Source: Trichosphaerium sp. ATCC 40318 (Eukaryota > Discosea > Flabellinia > Trichosidae). From it: a stretch of DNA of 64,000 nt. Each line of letters begins with the position of its first letter. Position 1 is the stretch's first letter. The stretch is from positions 62,001-126,000 of the forward strand of contig JALMLS010000621.1 in the NCBI GenBank assembly GCA_038496445.1, given 5' to 3'. Below the pieces are notes generated by a model. The model searched no databases and was not told where the DNA came from. It was given only the letters and a program-made list of their open reading frames with translations. This document shows, one piece after another, positions 12,901 through 27,900 of this stretch. The translations under genes and the position numbers were made by a program.

Positions 12901-15900
12901 CGCTGGTGATAGGTCGGTTTGAGGGGGTTGTTGAACACATATTGTGTAAGGGCTTGAAGGCAAAAGACCATCTGTTTGTGTGAATGTGTATTCTCCACTT
13001 GCGTCAGTAGTCGTTCTAGCAACTTCACTTCGATCGCGTCTTAGAAGGACAACGATCACGTTTTCGTATCCAACAGGTAATCTAGCTGTTGTAAAGGCTG
13101 TTAGCTTGATACACAAGTACTTTTTGTGGTTGTAAGGCGTACAAGATTGAATTCCATCTGCAAAAAGATCCAAGAAAACCATGTCTCCGACTTCAACAGT
13201 TTGAACTCTTAGACCAATATCAGTTGTATCAACAGTTTGTCCTGGTTGAATGGGGTCCTAACGTAGTATTGTAAATACAAGAATAGATGTAATAAACTTA
13301 CGATAAAGGCACAAGAAGCTTGATTAGGAACACCATCGCCGTCAAAATCAAAAGTACTTAGAAATCCATCAGAATCAATGGTATCATCTCGACCAACATT
13401 TGGGGTTATAGGTAGTTCTGGGCTGATCAATTCGACGCAAATTGTGTATTCAGTATTAGGAAGAATGCCATCGGATGTAGTGACTGTTGCGATACCACCA
13501 CCGGATGTGGTAGTACGTGTAACTTCAGTGCCATCACGGAGAGTGATAACGACTGTTCGTGAAGGTACGACAGAATCTCCAAGATCTTGTGTTCCATCAT
13601 CATTAACATCAAGGAATACAAATGTTTCAATCGTTATTGGTTGAGTCACAAATCCAAAGTCAATGTCATTATCTGTTGCTCCTGTGATAGGAGATGTCTA
13701 AAAATAGAATCATTAACAGAGTCAGGAATATGTTGTAAAGTACGTACAATATCAACACAGGATGCACGTTCAGGTGTTCCACCAGATGGAGATAAGTTAA
13801 TCAATCTTTCCATACCATCAGAATCAATAGCTCCATTGACTTGATCAGGCGTTGTTGGATCATTGCCTGCTGGAATTGGAGTACAAATGATGTAAGACGT
13901 TTGTGGAAGGACTCCATCACTTGTTCCAAACGTATAGATACCACTTGAGTCTGTGGTTATTGTAGCTAAGTGTGTGCCATCCGATTGTAGAATGACAACT
14001 GGATGATTTGCTACGCCTGTATCTCCAGCATCTGTATGCAAAGTTAAATTAAACTCTTTCGTTTCTAGATTTGTACCTTGAGTGCCATCTCTGTTAACAT
14101 CATTAAAGACATAATCACCAATAAACAAAGGTGGAGTGATTATTCCGAAATCTACTGTGAGGTCCGTAGATCCAAGTGATGGTGAGGTCTAAACAAACAT
14201 CTTAGAATGACGAATCACTTTTGAAACGTACTATCACAGCACAGGAAGCATCTTCTTCAATTGAATCTCCATTAAAGTCGAATGAGCTATCTTGACCATC
14301 AAAATCAATGGCGTCGTTGACACCTTGTTGATTTGCTTGTGCTGATATTTCACCCGGTTGAAGAGGAGTACACACAATGTACTGTGTGTTTGGTTGAATG
14401 CCATTTGTTGAGTCGAGAATGTATTCTCCTGCGCTTCCAGTAGTCACACGACCGACTTCTGTACGTGTTGAAGCAAGTGCGATAATTACCAGGCGTGAAT
14501 CTAAAAGCACATCGCCAGGGCCTTGAAAAAAAGTTAATTAAGTGTTTGGCACTTTTTTTGTTTGCAATAGTACTTTGAGTGCCATCGTTATCTGTATCAA
14601 AGAATACTCGATCTCCAATTTCAACAGTTTGAGGTATGAATCCAAAATCAACACTGACATCTGTATTTCCGAGAGCTGGAGAAATCTAAAGGAAAAAAAC
14701 TTAACAACAACAAACAAAAAGTGATTCAAATCAAAACCGTACGATAATTGTGCAAGACGCTGGTTCAGGAACTGAGTCTCCATCAAAGTCAAACAAACTT
14801 AGTGTTCCGTCTGAATCTTGAGAATCGTCTCCTTGGTTATCAGCGGTGACTTGCTCTCCTGGTCTGATTGATGAACAAATTCTGTATGTTGTACTTGGTT
14901 GAACATTGTCTGAAGTCTCGAACATGTAACGACCACTACCGTCTGTTATCTTTCTTGAGACTTCATTGCCAGCAAGATTTAACAAAACTACTGTGGCACC
15001 AATGATAGGCAAATCACCACCGTCTAGTAAAACGTAAGAAATTCTTAAGTTTAAGAAAGTTTGAACAAAGATGTCATTCATACCTTGAATACCGTCTTGG
15101 TTGGTGTCAACAAACACAAAATCTCCAATCATTATTGTTTGAACTGTTGAAAATCCGAAATCAACATCGTTGTTTGTATCACCAAGAGGAGGTGATTGCT
15201 ATTGAATTAAATCAAAAAAATGCTTAAATGAAAAAACAAAGCGTACTATTTGAGCACAAGATGCTGGATCGTTAATATTGTCATTGTTAAAGTCTGCAAT
15301 GTTATCGTTTTGAGTACCGTCGGAATCTGTTGTCTCATTTGCTCCGAGGTTGGCAACACTTGGTTCTGTACTTGGTGGTATAGCCACACAAATGATGTAC
15401 ATTGTATCTGGCAATACACCGTCTGTTGTTGTAAACGAAAAGTCGCCGGTGCCATCAGTTCTTGTGCTAGCAACGAAAGTACCATCTGGACGCAATAACA
15501 CAACGTCTTGGTTGGTAATGCCGTTTTCGGATGGATCTACAAAGTACAGTCAGGAAAGGAAGGAACTGGATGTTGTGTAGTACCTTGAATACCGTTTGAA
15601 TTATCGTCAGAGAACACGTGATCACCAAGAGTGGTGATACCGACAATTGTACCAAATCCGACTGTATTATCAGTCATACCAGGTCCAGGGGAGATTATGT
15701 CTGTACAAGAAGCTGTTTCAAGTGTACCATCAAGAGGAACGTTGAAATCGAATGTTCTTGAATCTCCATCGGAATCAACAGTGTCAGGACCGGCATCAGG
15801 GTTCACAAGAAGCTCAGTAGGGAGCACTTCGATACAAATGGTGTATGATGTGCCTGGTTGAATACCATCTGTTGAAGTATCGAATGTGGCACCACCTGAA

Positions 15901-18900
15901 GAGTCTGTTGTTGTCCTTGAGACAACTGTACCAGAAGAGTCAGTAATTACAACATTTCTGTTCTGGATTGGAGCATCGCTAAGATCAAAAATGTTGTTGT
16001 TGTTATCATCGTTAAATGCAGTAATGACAAGAGTCACAGGTTGGTTTCTAAACCCAAAATCGTAATTTAAGTTAGATACACCAACACTTGGTGATGTCTA
16101 AACAAACACGTGAGTAAAGAGCCAAAACATAAAATAAAGGTACGTACAAAGGCGACGCAAGATCCACGTTCTGTAATGCCATCGGGTATTGCCGACAAGT
16201 CGATGTTACGCAAGACACCGTCAGAGTCAAGATCTTCGGTTGTTTGATTTGGTAATGTTGGATCGTTGCCATCTGGTATTTGAGCACAAATTGTATACGT
16301 TGTCGATGGTAGAACGCCATTTTGAGTACCAAATAGGTACTCTCCCATTGAGTTTGTTGTAACTCGAGTTATTGGCATATCTGCATTGTCAAATAGCACA
16401 ACAGCTATTCCATCAAGAGGCATATCAGAGGCATCTATGTTTGTTTTAGAGGTGAAAAGTGTCTTATAGTGTTACCTTGAATGCCATTGCCGTTTGCGTC
16501 AAAAAACACGAAATCTCCAATAAATTGATCTGGAGTTGCAACACCAAAGTCCACGGTGTTGTCAATAATACCAAGAGCTGGCGTGGTCTACATTGTGTCA
16601 GTTTTTAACAAAACAATATGCGAGTTACTTACAATTGAAGCACATGAAGCTGGATCAAGGCCATCGAGAGGTATGTCAAAGTCGTATGAGCTTGAAACAC
16701 CATTTGAATCCGTTGTAGCGTCACCTTGACCTGTCATCGAAGGCAGTTCACCAACATTGAGTGGAATACAGATTCTGTAGTTTGTGTTTGGAAGAATACC
16801 ATCAAATGTATCAAAACTGTATTGACCCATTGAGTCTGTCACAGTGCGAGATACTTCAGCATTATCGCTTTGTCGTATGATCACGATAGTGCGAGTTCCA
16901 GACGGTAAGTCTCCAGCATCTTAAAAAATATATTAAGCTCTTGAAAACTGTAAAAGGTGTTCGAAGTGTACCTTGAATGCCATTTTCATTGTTGTCAAAG
17001 AAAACAAAATCTCCAACAACAATGGTTTGAGGAATGAATCCGAAATCTACGTCCAAATTTACAGTGCCAAGAGTAGGAGATGTGATGTCGACACAAGATG
17101 CCGGTTCGACAATTGAATCGCCATCAAAATCAAAAATACTGGTTGTTCCATCAGAATCTATGGTATCATCTAATCCTGTATTGATCATAGTTATTTGTTC
17201 TCCGTTTCGTATTGCAGCGCAAATAGTGTAGTCTGTCGAAGGTTGAACATTGTCGAAGGTATCAAACACGTAATTGCCAGTGCCAGTGGTGATCTTGCGA
17301 GCAATTTCAACACCAGAACGTGTCAATAGAACAACTTCAACATTTGAAATAGGATCATCACCACCGTCTATAGCAACATTAACATCACACAGTGTGTGTT
17401 TTGCGTGTACCTTGAATACCGTTCCTGTTGTTGTCAAGGAATAACGAATCACCAACAGACACTGTCAAGATATTGACAAAACCAAAGTCATGAGATGTAT
17501 CAGAAACACCAAGAGCAGGCGATGTCTGCAAGAACTTGTTAGACTACAATGCGAGAGAAGAAAATAAAAAACGTACCAGTGTGATGCATGAAGCATCATC
17601 AAATATCATATCTCCATCAAAATCGAAAAATGAAACGATGAGATTACCATCAGAGTCATTATCATCGTTGGCTCCTTGGTTCATGGGAGCGACTTCTTCT
17701 CCTGATCTGATTGGAGAACACAGAGTGTAAGCTGTGTTTGGAAGCACACCATCAGCAGTTGTGAACGAGTAGATACCCATCGAATCTGTCATTGTACGAA
17801 CAAGTTCAGTACCATCACTTCGCAGTAATACAACTGGATGAGATGTAATAGGCATATCTGATGGCTCTATGCTGACTTAGTAAAACGTGCTAACAGGTCA
17901 CTTTACCTTGAATGCCGTTTCTATTTACATCAAAGAATACAAAGTCTCCGATTGTTACTTCTGGAGTAACAAGACCAAAGTCAAATGTGTCAAGTGTCAT
18001 GCCAGGTGATGGTGATACCTAAAAGCAATGAGTTAGATATTCGGTTGTAAAGTGAAGGTTATCGTACAATGTTAACACATGAAGCTGGATCGTTTGAACC
18101 ATCCATGTTAAAGTCAAAAGTACGAGAATCACCATCTGAATCGAGATCATCTGATCCAATATTCAACATGGCTGAATCCTCCGTGATCATAATTTCAACA
18201 CAAAGAATGTATGGTGTATCAGGTTGTATGCCATCAGATGTGGTGAATGTGGCAACACCTCCACTCAATGTAGTGGTACGTGTGACTTCAGTGACACCAT
18301 CAGGAAGGGTTATCACAACGGTTCTGGACGGTATTGGAGAGTCACCAGCATCTTGACGCCCATCGTCGTTGACATCAGAGAATACAAATGTTTCGATTGT
18401 GATTGGTTGAGTCACAAATCCAAAATCAATGTCGGTGTTTGACACTCCTGTACTTGGCGTTGTCTAGTGACATGTGTTATTGAATTTGAAATAATACGTA
18501 TATAAAGCAAGGTAACGTACGAAGGAAAAGCAAGAAGCTCGCTCAAGGGTACTGTCAGGAGGTGATGTGAGATCAATGGCAGTTATTCTTCCATCAGAGT
18601 CGATGGTATTGTCTCCACCTTGACCAGTGGCTGTTGGATTGTTTTGAAGTGGTACTTCAACACAAATCATGTATGGTGTTGATGGTAGGATTCCATCTGT
18701 TGTACCGAATGAGTAAGCGCCTGTACCATCACTGTTTGTTTCAGTAATGTAGGTGCCACTTCCATCTAACAGCACAACAAGTATGCCACCGAGTGGCGTA
18801 TCATTCATATCTAGTGGCGGTAAGAGATTGCTTACTGCATAAGAAAAAGTGTTTAATAGCGTTACCTTGAATGCCATTGCCATTTGCATCAAAAAACACG

Positions 18901-21900
18901 AAATCTCCAATAAATTGATCTGGAGTTGCAACACCAAAGTCCACGGTGTCATCAATAATGCCAAGAGCTGGCGTGGTCTACATTGTGTCAGTATTTCTAA
19001 CAAAAAAACCTGAACACTTCTAAATACTTACAATTGAAGCACATGAAGCTGCGTCAAGGCCATTGAGAGGTATGTCAAAGTCGTATGAGCTTGAAACACC
19101 ATTTGAATCAGTTGTAGCGTCACCTTGACCTGTCATCGAAGGCAGTTCACCAACATTGAGAGGGATACAGATTCTGTAGTTTGTGTTTGGAAGAATACCA
19201 TCAAATGTATCAAAACTGTATTGACCCATTGAGTCTGTCACAGTACGAGATACTTCAGCGTTATCGCTTTGTCGTATGATCACAACAGTGCGAGTTCCAG
19301 ACGGTAAGTCTCCAGCATCTTAAGCAAAATATGAGTTTGATAAAAACAATACAAGAGGTGTACCTTGAATGCCATTCTCGTTGTTGTCAAAGAAAACAAA
19401 ATCTCCAACAACAATGGTTTGAGGAATGAATCCGAAATCTACATCCAAATTTACAGTGCCAAGTGTAGGAGATGTGATGTCGACACAAGATGCCGGTTCG
19501 ACAATTGAATCGCCATCAAAATCGAAAATACTTGTTGTTCCATCAGAATCTATGGTATCATCTAATCCTGTATTGATCATTGTGATTTGTTCTCCGTTTC
19601 TTATTGCAGCACAAATGGTGTAGTCTGTCGAAGGTTGAACGTTGTCGAAGGTATCAAACACGTAGTTGCCAGTGCCGGTTGTGATCTTGCGAGAAATTTC
19701 AACACCAGAACGTGTCAATAGAACAACTTCAACATTTGAAATAGGGTCGTCACCACCGTCTGTAAAACAACATTACAATAATTTCTTAAATGTTTTATGC
19801 ACGTGCCTTGAATGCCATTCCTGTTGTTATCAAGAAACAATGAATCACCGATTGATATTGTCAAGATATTGACAAAACCAAAGTCATGAGATGTATCAGA
19901 AACACCAAGAGCAGGCGATGTCTACAAGAACACTTGTTAGACTACAATGCGAGAGAAGAAAATAAAAACGTACCAGTGTGATGCATGAAGCATCATCAAA
20001 TATCATATCTCCATCAAAATCGAAAAATGAAGTGATGAGATTACCATCAGAGTCGTTATCGTCGTTGGCTCCTTGGTTCACAGGAGCAACTTCTTCTCTT
20101 GATCTGATTGGAGAACATAAAATGTAAGCTGTGTTTGGAAGCACACCATCAGCAGTTGTGAACGAGTAGATACCCATCGAATCTGTCATTGTACGAACAA
20201 GTTCAGTGCCATCACTTCGCAGTAATACAACTGGATGGGACATGATTGGAGTATCTGACGGTTCTGGAAACGACATTGTGAGTATGAAACTAGTTAACAT
20301 ATTAGTACCTTGAATGCCATCTCTATTGACATCAAAGAATACAAAGTCTCCGATTGTTACTTCTGGAGTAACAAGACCAAAGTCAAACGCATCAAGTGTC
20401 ATACCAGGTGATGGTGATACCTAAGTATAGATTAAGAATATTAAGTAATGCGACAACACGTACAATGTTGACACATGAAGCTGGATCGTTTGAACCATCC
20501 ATGTTAAAGTCAAAAGTACGAGAATCACCATCTGAATCAAGATCATCTGATCCAATATTCAACATGGCTGAATCCTCCGTGATCATAATCTGAACACAAA
20601 GAATGTATGGTGTATCAGGTTGTATGCCATCAGATGTGGTGAATGTGGCAACACCTCCACTCAATGTAGTGGTACGTGTGATTTCAGTGACACCATCAGG
20701 AAGGGTTATCACAACGGTTCTGGATGGTATTGGAGAGTCACCAGCATCTTGACGTCCATCATCGTTGACATCAGAGAATACAAATGTTTCGATTGTGATT
20801 GGTTGAGTCACAAATCCAAAGTCAATGTCAGTGTTTGACACTCCTGTACTTGGCGTTGTCTAGTGACACATGTTATTGAATTTGAAATAATACGTCTATA
20901 AAGCAAGGTAACGTACAAAGGAAAAGCAAGAAGCTCGCTCAAGGGTACTGTCAGGAGGAGATGTGAGATCAATGGCAGTTATTCTTCCATCAGAGTCAAT
21001 GGTATTATCTCCACCTTGACCAGTGGCTGTTGGATTGTTTTGAAGTGGTACTTCAACACAAATCATGTATGGTGTTGATGGTAGGATTCCATCTGTTGTA
21101 CCGAATGAGTAAGCGCCTGTACCATCACTGTTTGTTTCAGTAATGTAGGTGCCACTTCCATCTAACAGCACAACGAGTATGCCACCGAGTGGTGTATCAT
21201 TCATATCTAGTGGTGGTAAGATATTGCTGACCACATACGAAAAAGTTTGTAATAATGTTACCTTGAATGCCGTTGCCATTTGCATCAAAAAACACGAAAT
21301 CTCCAATAAATTGATCTGGAGTTGCAACACCAAAGTCCACGGTGTCATCAATAATGCCAAGAGCTGGTGTGGTCTATGTAATTATTAACGTTATGTATCA
21401 AAGTTAATGACAACTTACAATTGAAGCACATGAAGCTGGATCTGGACCATCAAGAGGTATGTCAAAGTCGTATGAGCTTGAAACACCATTTGAATCAGTT
21501 GTAGTGTCACCTTGACCTATTATCGAAGGCAGTTCACCAACATTGAGTGGGATACAGATTCTGTAGTTTGTGTTTGGAAGAATACCATCGAATGTATCAA
21601 AACTGTATTGACCCATTGAGTCTGTCACAGTACGAGATACTTCAGCGTTATCGCTTTGTCGTATGATCACGATAGTGCGAGTTCCAGACGGTAAGTCTCC
21701 AGCATCTTAAAAAATATATTAAGCTCTTGAAAACAGGAAACGCGATATTACCTTGAATGCCGTTCTCATTGTTGTCAAAGAAAACAGAATCTCCAACAGC
21801 AATGGTTTGAGGAATAAATCCAAAGTCTATTGTCAAATCGGTGTTTCCTCCAGATGGTGATGTGATGTCAACGCAAGAAGCACGATCGAGAGAATTGTCT

Positions 21901-24900
21901 CCGTCAAAATCAAACGTGTCAAGCGTGCCATCAGAATCAATTGTTGTGTCAGAACCTTGAAGTGCAGTGGTAGGTTGTTCTCCATTGCGAACCGAAGAAC
22001 AGATGATGTAGTTATTCGAAGGTTGAAGGCTGTCCGAATTATCAAAGATGTAATTTCCAGTTGCAGTTGTGATCTTGCGAGCAACTTCGACACCAGAACG
22101 GGTCAACAGAACAACGATTGCATTTGGAATTGGATCGTCGCTACCATCTATATAAAACGGTTAAAGTTGAATCAATATATTCTTCTTTGAGCCTCGTTGG
22201 TACTTACCTTGAATGCCGTTCCTGTTGTTATCGAGGAATAATGAGTCACCAATTGAGACTGTCAAGATATTGGTGAAACCAAAGTCATGAGATGTATCAG
22301 AAACACCAAGAGCAGGTGAGGTCTATGAAAAGTTATCAACAATCAATGAAAATCAGTTAGATGTGGCTTACGATAGAAATACATGAAGCATCATCAAATA
22401 TCATATCTCCATCAAAGTCGAAAAATGCAGTGTTCAAAATACCATCAGAGTCATTATCATCACTTGCTCCTTGATTCGGAGGAGCGACTTCTTCTCCTGA
22501 TCTGATTGGAGAACATAGAGTGTAAGCTGTATTTGGGAGCACACCATCAGCGGTTGTGAATGAGTAGATACCCATCGAATCTGTCATTGTACGAACAAGT
22601 TCAGTGCCATCGCTTCGCAGTAATACAACTGGATGGGACATGATTGGAGTGTCCGATGGATCTAGGTGAATTAAGTACAATTTTTTTTAATTAGTCACTT
22701 TACCTTGAATGCCGTTTCTATTGACATCAAAGAATACAAAGTCTCCGATTGTTACTTCTGGAGTAACAAGACCAAAGTCAAATGTGTCAAGTGTAACACC
22801 AGGTGATGGTGATACCTGGAGTATACGTAAGAAATTATAAGCAATGTAACTACACGTACAATGTTAACACATGAAGCTGGATCATTTGAACCGTCCATGT
22901 TAAAGTCAAAAGTACGAGAATCACCATCTGAATCGAGATCATCTGATCCAATATTCAACATGGCTGAATCCTCCATGACCATTATTTGAACACAAAGAAT
23001 GTATGGTGTATCAGGTTGTATGCCATCAGATGTGGTGAATGTGGCGATACCTCCACTTGATGTAGTGGTACGTGTGATTTCAGTGACACCATCAGGAAGG
23101 GTTATCACAACGGTTCTGGATGGTATTGAAGAGTCACCAGCATCTTGACGTCCATCATCGTTGACATCAGAGAATACAAATGTTTCGATTGTGATTGGTT
23201 GAGTCACAAATCCAAAATCAACATTGAGGTCTGACATTCCTTGGCTTGGCGATATCTTTAACATTACATTAGCGATAGGTTAAGGTAATAAAACACGTAC
23301 AATCTCAACACACGAAGCTCGCTCGAGTGTACCATCAGGAGGTGATGTTAGATCGATAACAGTAATCGCACCATCAGAGTCGATGGTGTTATCTCCACCT
23401 TGACCAGGGGTTGTTGGATTGTGAGTTGGGCTAACTTCAGTACAGATGGTGTAACTCCTGTCCGGAAGGAGACCATCCGCTTCTGTGAAGATATAACCGC
23501 CCATAGGATCAGTATTTTGACGTGCAACCTCAGATAGGTCACTTGTTCTAAAGAGTACAACCAAGTTCGACGAGATTCCACTGTCGCCACCGTCTAATTG
23601 TAAATTGAGAATAAAGTCAATCACGACATTAAATTACGCACCTTGTAGACCATCACCATTTGCATCGAAAAAGACAAAGTCTCCAACAAACAAACTGAAA
23701 GTAATGATACCGAAATCATGTGAAAAATCGTTAATGCCAAGAGGTGGAGAGATCTAGAAAGGTATTAGTATTGATGTTAAGTCAAGATACAAATAAAATT
23801 AGCTTACAATGTCAACACAAGATGCAAGGTCTTGAGTGCCGTCTCCATCAAAATCAAAAGAGCTCAGAATACCGTCGGAATCGGTAGTATCTGATCCAAT
23901 GTTTTCCATACTCGGTATTTCGCCAACATTGAGTTGTACACAAATAGTGTATGCTGTGCTTGGTAGAATACCTGCGAGGGTACCAAAAGTATAGCTTCCA
24001 GCAACGTTTGTCATTGTTTGTGCGACTTCAATGCCATTGCTGGTTAGTGATATTGCTACAACTCTAGAAGGAGCAAGAACATCACCAACACCTGTTAAAT
24101 CAGTTAGTCACGAAAAGAGTTTTATCAATTTATAGTCGTACTTTGAGTGCCATCGTTATCTATGTCGAAAAACACTCTGTTACCGACTTCAACTGTTTGT
24201 TGTACAAACCCAAAGTCAATCGTAAGGTCTGAGCTTCCTATTGCAGGCGCAGTCTAATCACGTGACGTTAGACATGTGGCAACTTTTTTTTTTGAATAAA
24301 TATTCGAAACTAGTCCGTACAACAGCAGCACAAGAGGCTGGATCAGTAATCATATCTCCATCAAAGTCGAACATACTGGCTGTACCATCTGAATCTAAAG
24401 TGTCATCGCCTTGATTAAAAGCAGTGACTTGTTGACCACTTTGTACAGCTGCACAGATAATGTAATCGACGTTAGGTTGAACGCCATCGAATGTATCGAA
24501 TATGTAGGTTCCCATGCTATCTGTTGTTGCTCGTGAAACTTCAATTCCACCTTGAGTTAGTACTACTGTTGATCCAATAATTGGATTATCACCCATGTCT
24601 ATTTGGAAAGGTCGTTACACATCAATCAACCCATTATGGTCGTACCTTGGAGACCATTTCTGTTGTTATCGAGAAACAATGAGTCACCAATTGAAACGAT
24701 TTGTATATTAGCGAAACCAAAGTCATGAGATGTATCAGAAACACCAAGAGCAGGTGAGGTCTGTAAAAGAGTTATTAACAAAAACATATTGAAGTAATTC
24801 ATTTTGTGACGTGCGATAGAAATACATGAAGCATCATCAAATATCATATCTCCATCAAAGTCGAAAAACGCAGTATTGAAAATACCATCAGAGTCATTAT

Positions 24901-27900
24901 CATCACTTGCTCCTTGATTCGGAGAAGCGACTTCTTCTCCTGATCTGATTGGAGAACACAGAGTGTAAGCTGTGTTTGGAAGCACACCATCAGCGGTTGT
25001 GAATGAGTAGATACCCATCGAATCTGTCATTGTACGAACAAGTTCAGTACCATCACTTCGCAGTAATACAACTGGATGAGATGTAATAGGCATATCTGAA
25101 GGTTCTAGAAATAATGATTAGTGGAGGTAGGTTAATGGAAAATTGTTGTACCTTGAATGCCGTTTCTGTTGACATCAAAGAATACAAAGTCTCCGATTGT
25201 TACTTCTGGAGTAACAAGACCAAAGTCAAATGTGTCAAGTGTCATCCCAGGTGATGGTGATACCTGAAAGCAATGAGTTAGATATTCGGTTGTAAAGTGA
25301 AGGTTATTGTACAATGTTAACACATGAAGCTGGATCGTTTGAACCATCCATGTTAAAGTCAAAAGTACGAGAATCACCATCTGAATCGAGATCATCTGAT
25401 CCAACATTCAACATTGCTGAAGTTTCCGTAGATACTAATTCTACACATATAGTGTACATAGTGTCGGGTTGTATGCCATCAGATGTGGTGAATGTGGCAA
25501 TACCTCCACTTGATGTGGTGGTACGTGTGACTTCAGTGACACCATCAGGAAGGGTTATCACAACAATTCTGGATGGTATTGGAGAGTCACCAGCATCTTG
25601 ACGTCCATCGTTGTTGACATCAGAGAATACGAATGACTCGATTGTGATTGGTTGGGTAACAAATCCAAAATCAATGTCAGTATTTGATAACCCAGCACTT
25701 GGTGATGTCTAGTACAAATTAGTGCGCTGAAAATTAAGTGAGAAGAGATAGCGTACAAAAGAAGCACAAGAAGCTCTCTCAAGGGTACTGTCAGGTGGAG
25801 ATGTGAGATCAATGGTAGTTATAGATCCGTCAGAGTCAATGGTATTGTCTCCACCTTGACTTGGGGCCGTAGGATCTTGAGTTGGGAGTAGTTCAGTACA
25901 AATGATATAATCCGTATCAGGCATTACACCATCAGAGGTTTGGAAATTATAAAACCCGTTCATATCAGTGTTGGTCATAGTGATCACACCACCAGAGCTA
26001 TCCAATAAAACTACAGGATACATAGAAACTGGTACATCTCCAATGTCTTGAACACATTGTAAGTTTAAATGAAAAGGAAAAATATTGGGTACCTTGTAAG
26101 CCATCTCCGTTTGCATCGAAGAATACAAAGTCACCAAGGAACTGGTCCAAAGTCACAATACCAAAATCGATAGTATCATCAACAATGCCTGGCGTTCCAG
26201 AAGTCTACGTTGTGTTAGTTAAGAAACTAGTTACTACTCAATGCACGTACAACATCAGCGCACAAAGCAGCATCAAGGACACCGTCACCATCAAAGTCTA
26301 TGATTTGTACAAGTCCATCTGAATCAATGGTATCCAATCCTGCGTTTGGATCTGCTCCACGCTCGTTTGCGAGAATAGGAACACATACAGTGTACTGCAC
26401 ATTGGGTAGAACACCATCAAAAGTGTCAAAAGAGTATGCACCAGAGCTGTCAGTAAATTCTCGTCTTACTTCCAACCCATCGCTTACTCTGTACAAGACA
26501 ACAAGTCGTGATGGAACTCCAATATCGCCACCGTCTATTTTGATTGTATTTTTAGTTTGAAATTCACTATTTATAGAATAGCGTTGTTTCGTACCTTGTA
26601 AGTTGTCTTGGTTAACATCAAAAAATATGCGATCGCCAATCGCTACTGTTTGAGGTACAAATCCAAAATCAAAAGTCAAGTCTGATCCAGTCGAAGGCGA
26701 CATCTAAAAAACACAAGAGTGTTAGAGAAACAAATAAAGAACGAGAAAAACAAGTGTTTGATTTTTTTTTCAATAAATCGTACCAGAATAGCGCAAGAAG
26801 CGCTGTCAGGGACCAAGTCTCCATCGAAATCAAAGGTAGATACCATACCATCAGAGTCAACAGTATCATCTCCACCTTGGTTATCAATTGTGGGCTGTTC
26901 CCCGTTTCGAGTTTCAACACAAATTGTGTATTGTGTGTCTCGCATCAATCCATCGTTCGAGTCAAAGATGAATGTGCCCAATAGATCACTTGTTTTTCGC
27001 GAGACTTCAACATTGTTGAACACTAGAACAACATCTACACCAGAGATTGGTGTGTCTCCACCATCTTAAACAACAATTTTAGATTTGTAATCATTTAGTC
27101 AGTACAACGTTTACCTTGGATACCGTCTCGATTGTTGTCAAGGAAGATGGAATCACCGATTGTAATGAGTATGTTAGTGAAACCAAAGTCATGAGATGTA
27201 TCAGAAACACCAAGATCAGGTGAGGTCTGTTGAAGAGTTGTTAACAAAAACATATTGAAGTAATTCATTTTGTAACATACGAAAGGAATACATGAAGCAT
27301 CATCAAATATCATATCTCCATCAAAGTCGAAAAATGAAATATTCAAAATACCGTCAGAGTCATTGTCATCACTTGCTCCTTGATTCGGAGGAGCAACTTC
27401 TTCTCCTGATCTGATTGGAGAACATAGAATGTACGCTGTGTTTGGCAGAACACCATCAGCAGTTGTGAATGAGTAGATACCCATCGAATCTGTCATTGTA
27501 CGAACAATCTCAGTTCCATCACTTCGCAGTAATACAACTGGATAAGATGCGATGCCAGGATCAGAAGGGTCTAGAAATCATGTTAAGAAGTCTTCAGAAC
27601 ATAGATATAGGTACCCTTAATTCCGTTCGTGTTCACGTCAGAAAAGACAAGATCGCCAATGACAATCTCAGGTGTCACCACACCAAAGTCAATGGTGTCG
27701 TCAGTAACGCCAGGCATAGGCGATGTCTAAATCAGATTAATAAAATAAGACCCAAAGGTAAAAAGGCGTACAAAATCAACACATGAAGCTGGATCGTTTG
27801 AACCATCCATGTTAAAGTCAAAAGTACGAGAATCACCATCAGAGTCAATAGTGTCGTCAGCACCAACATTTATGGTGGTTGAAGATTCTGTGATCAACAG

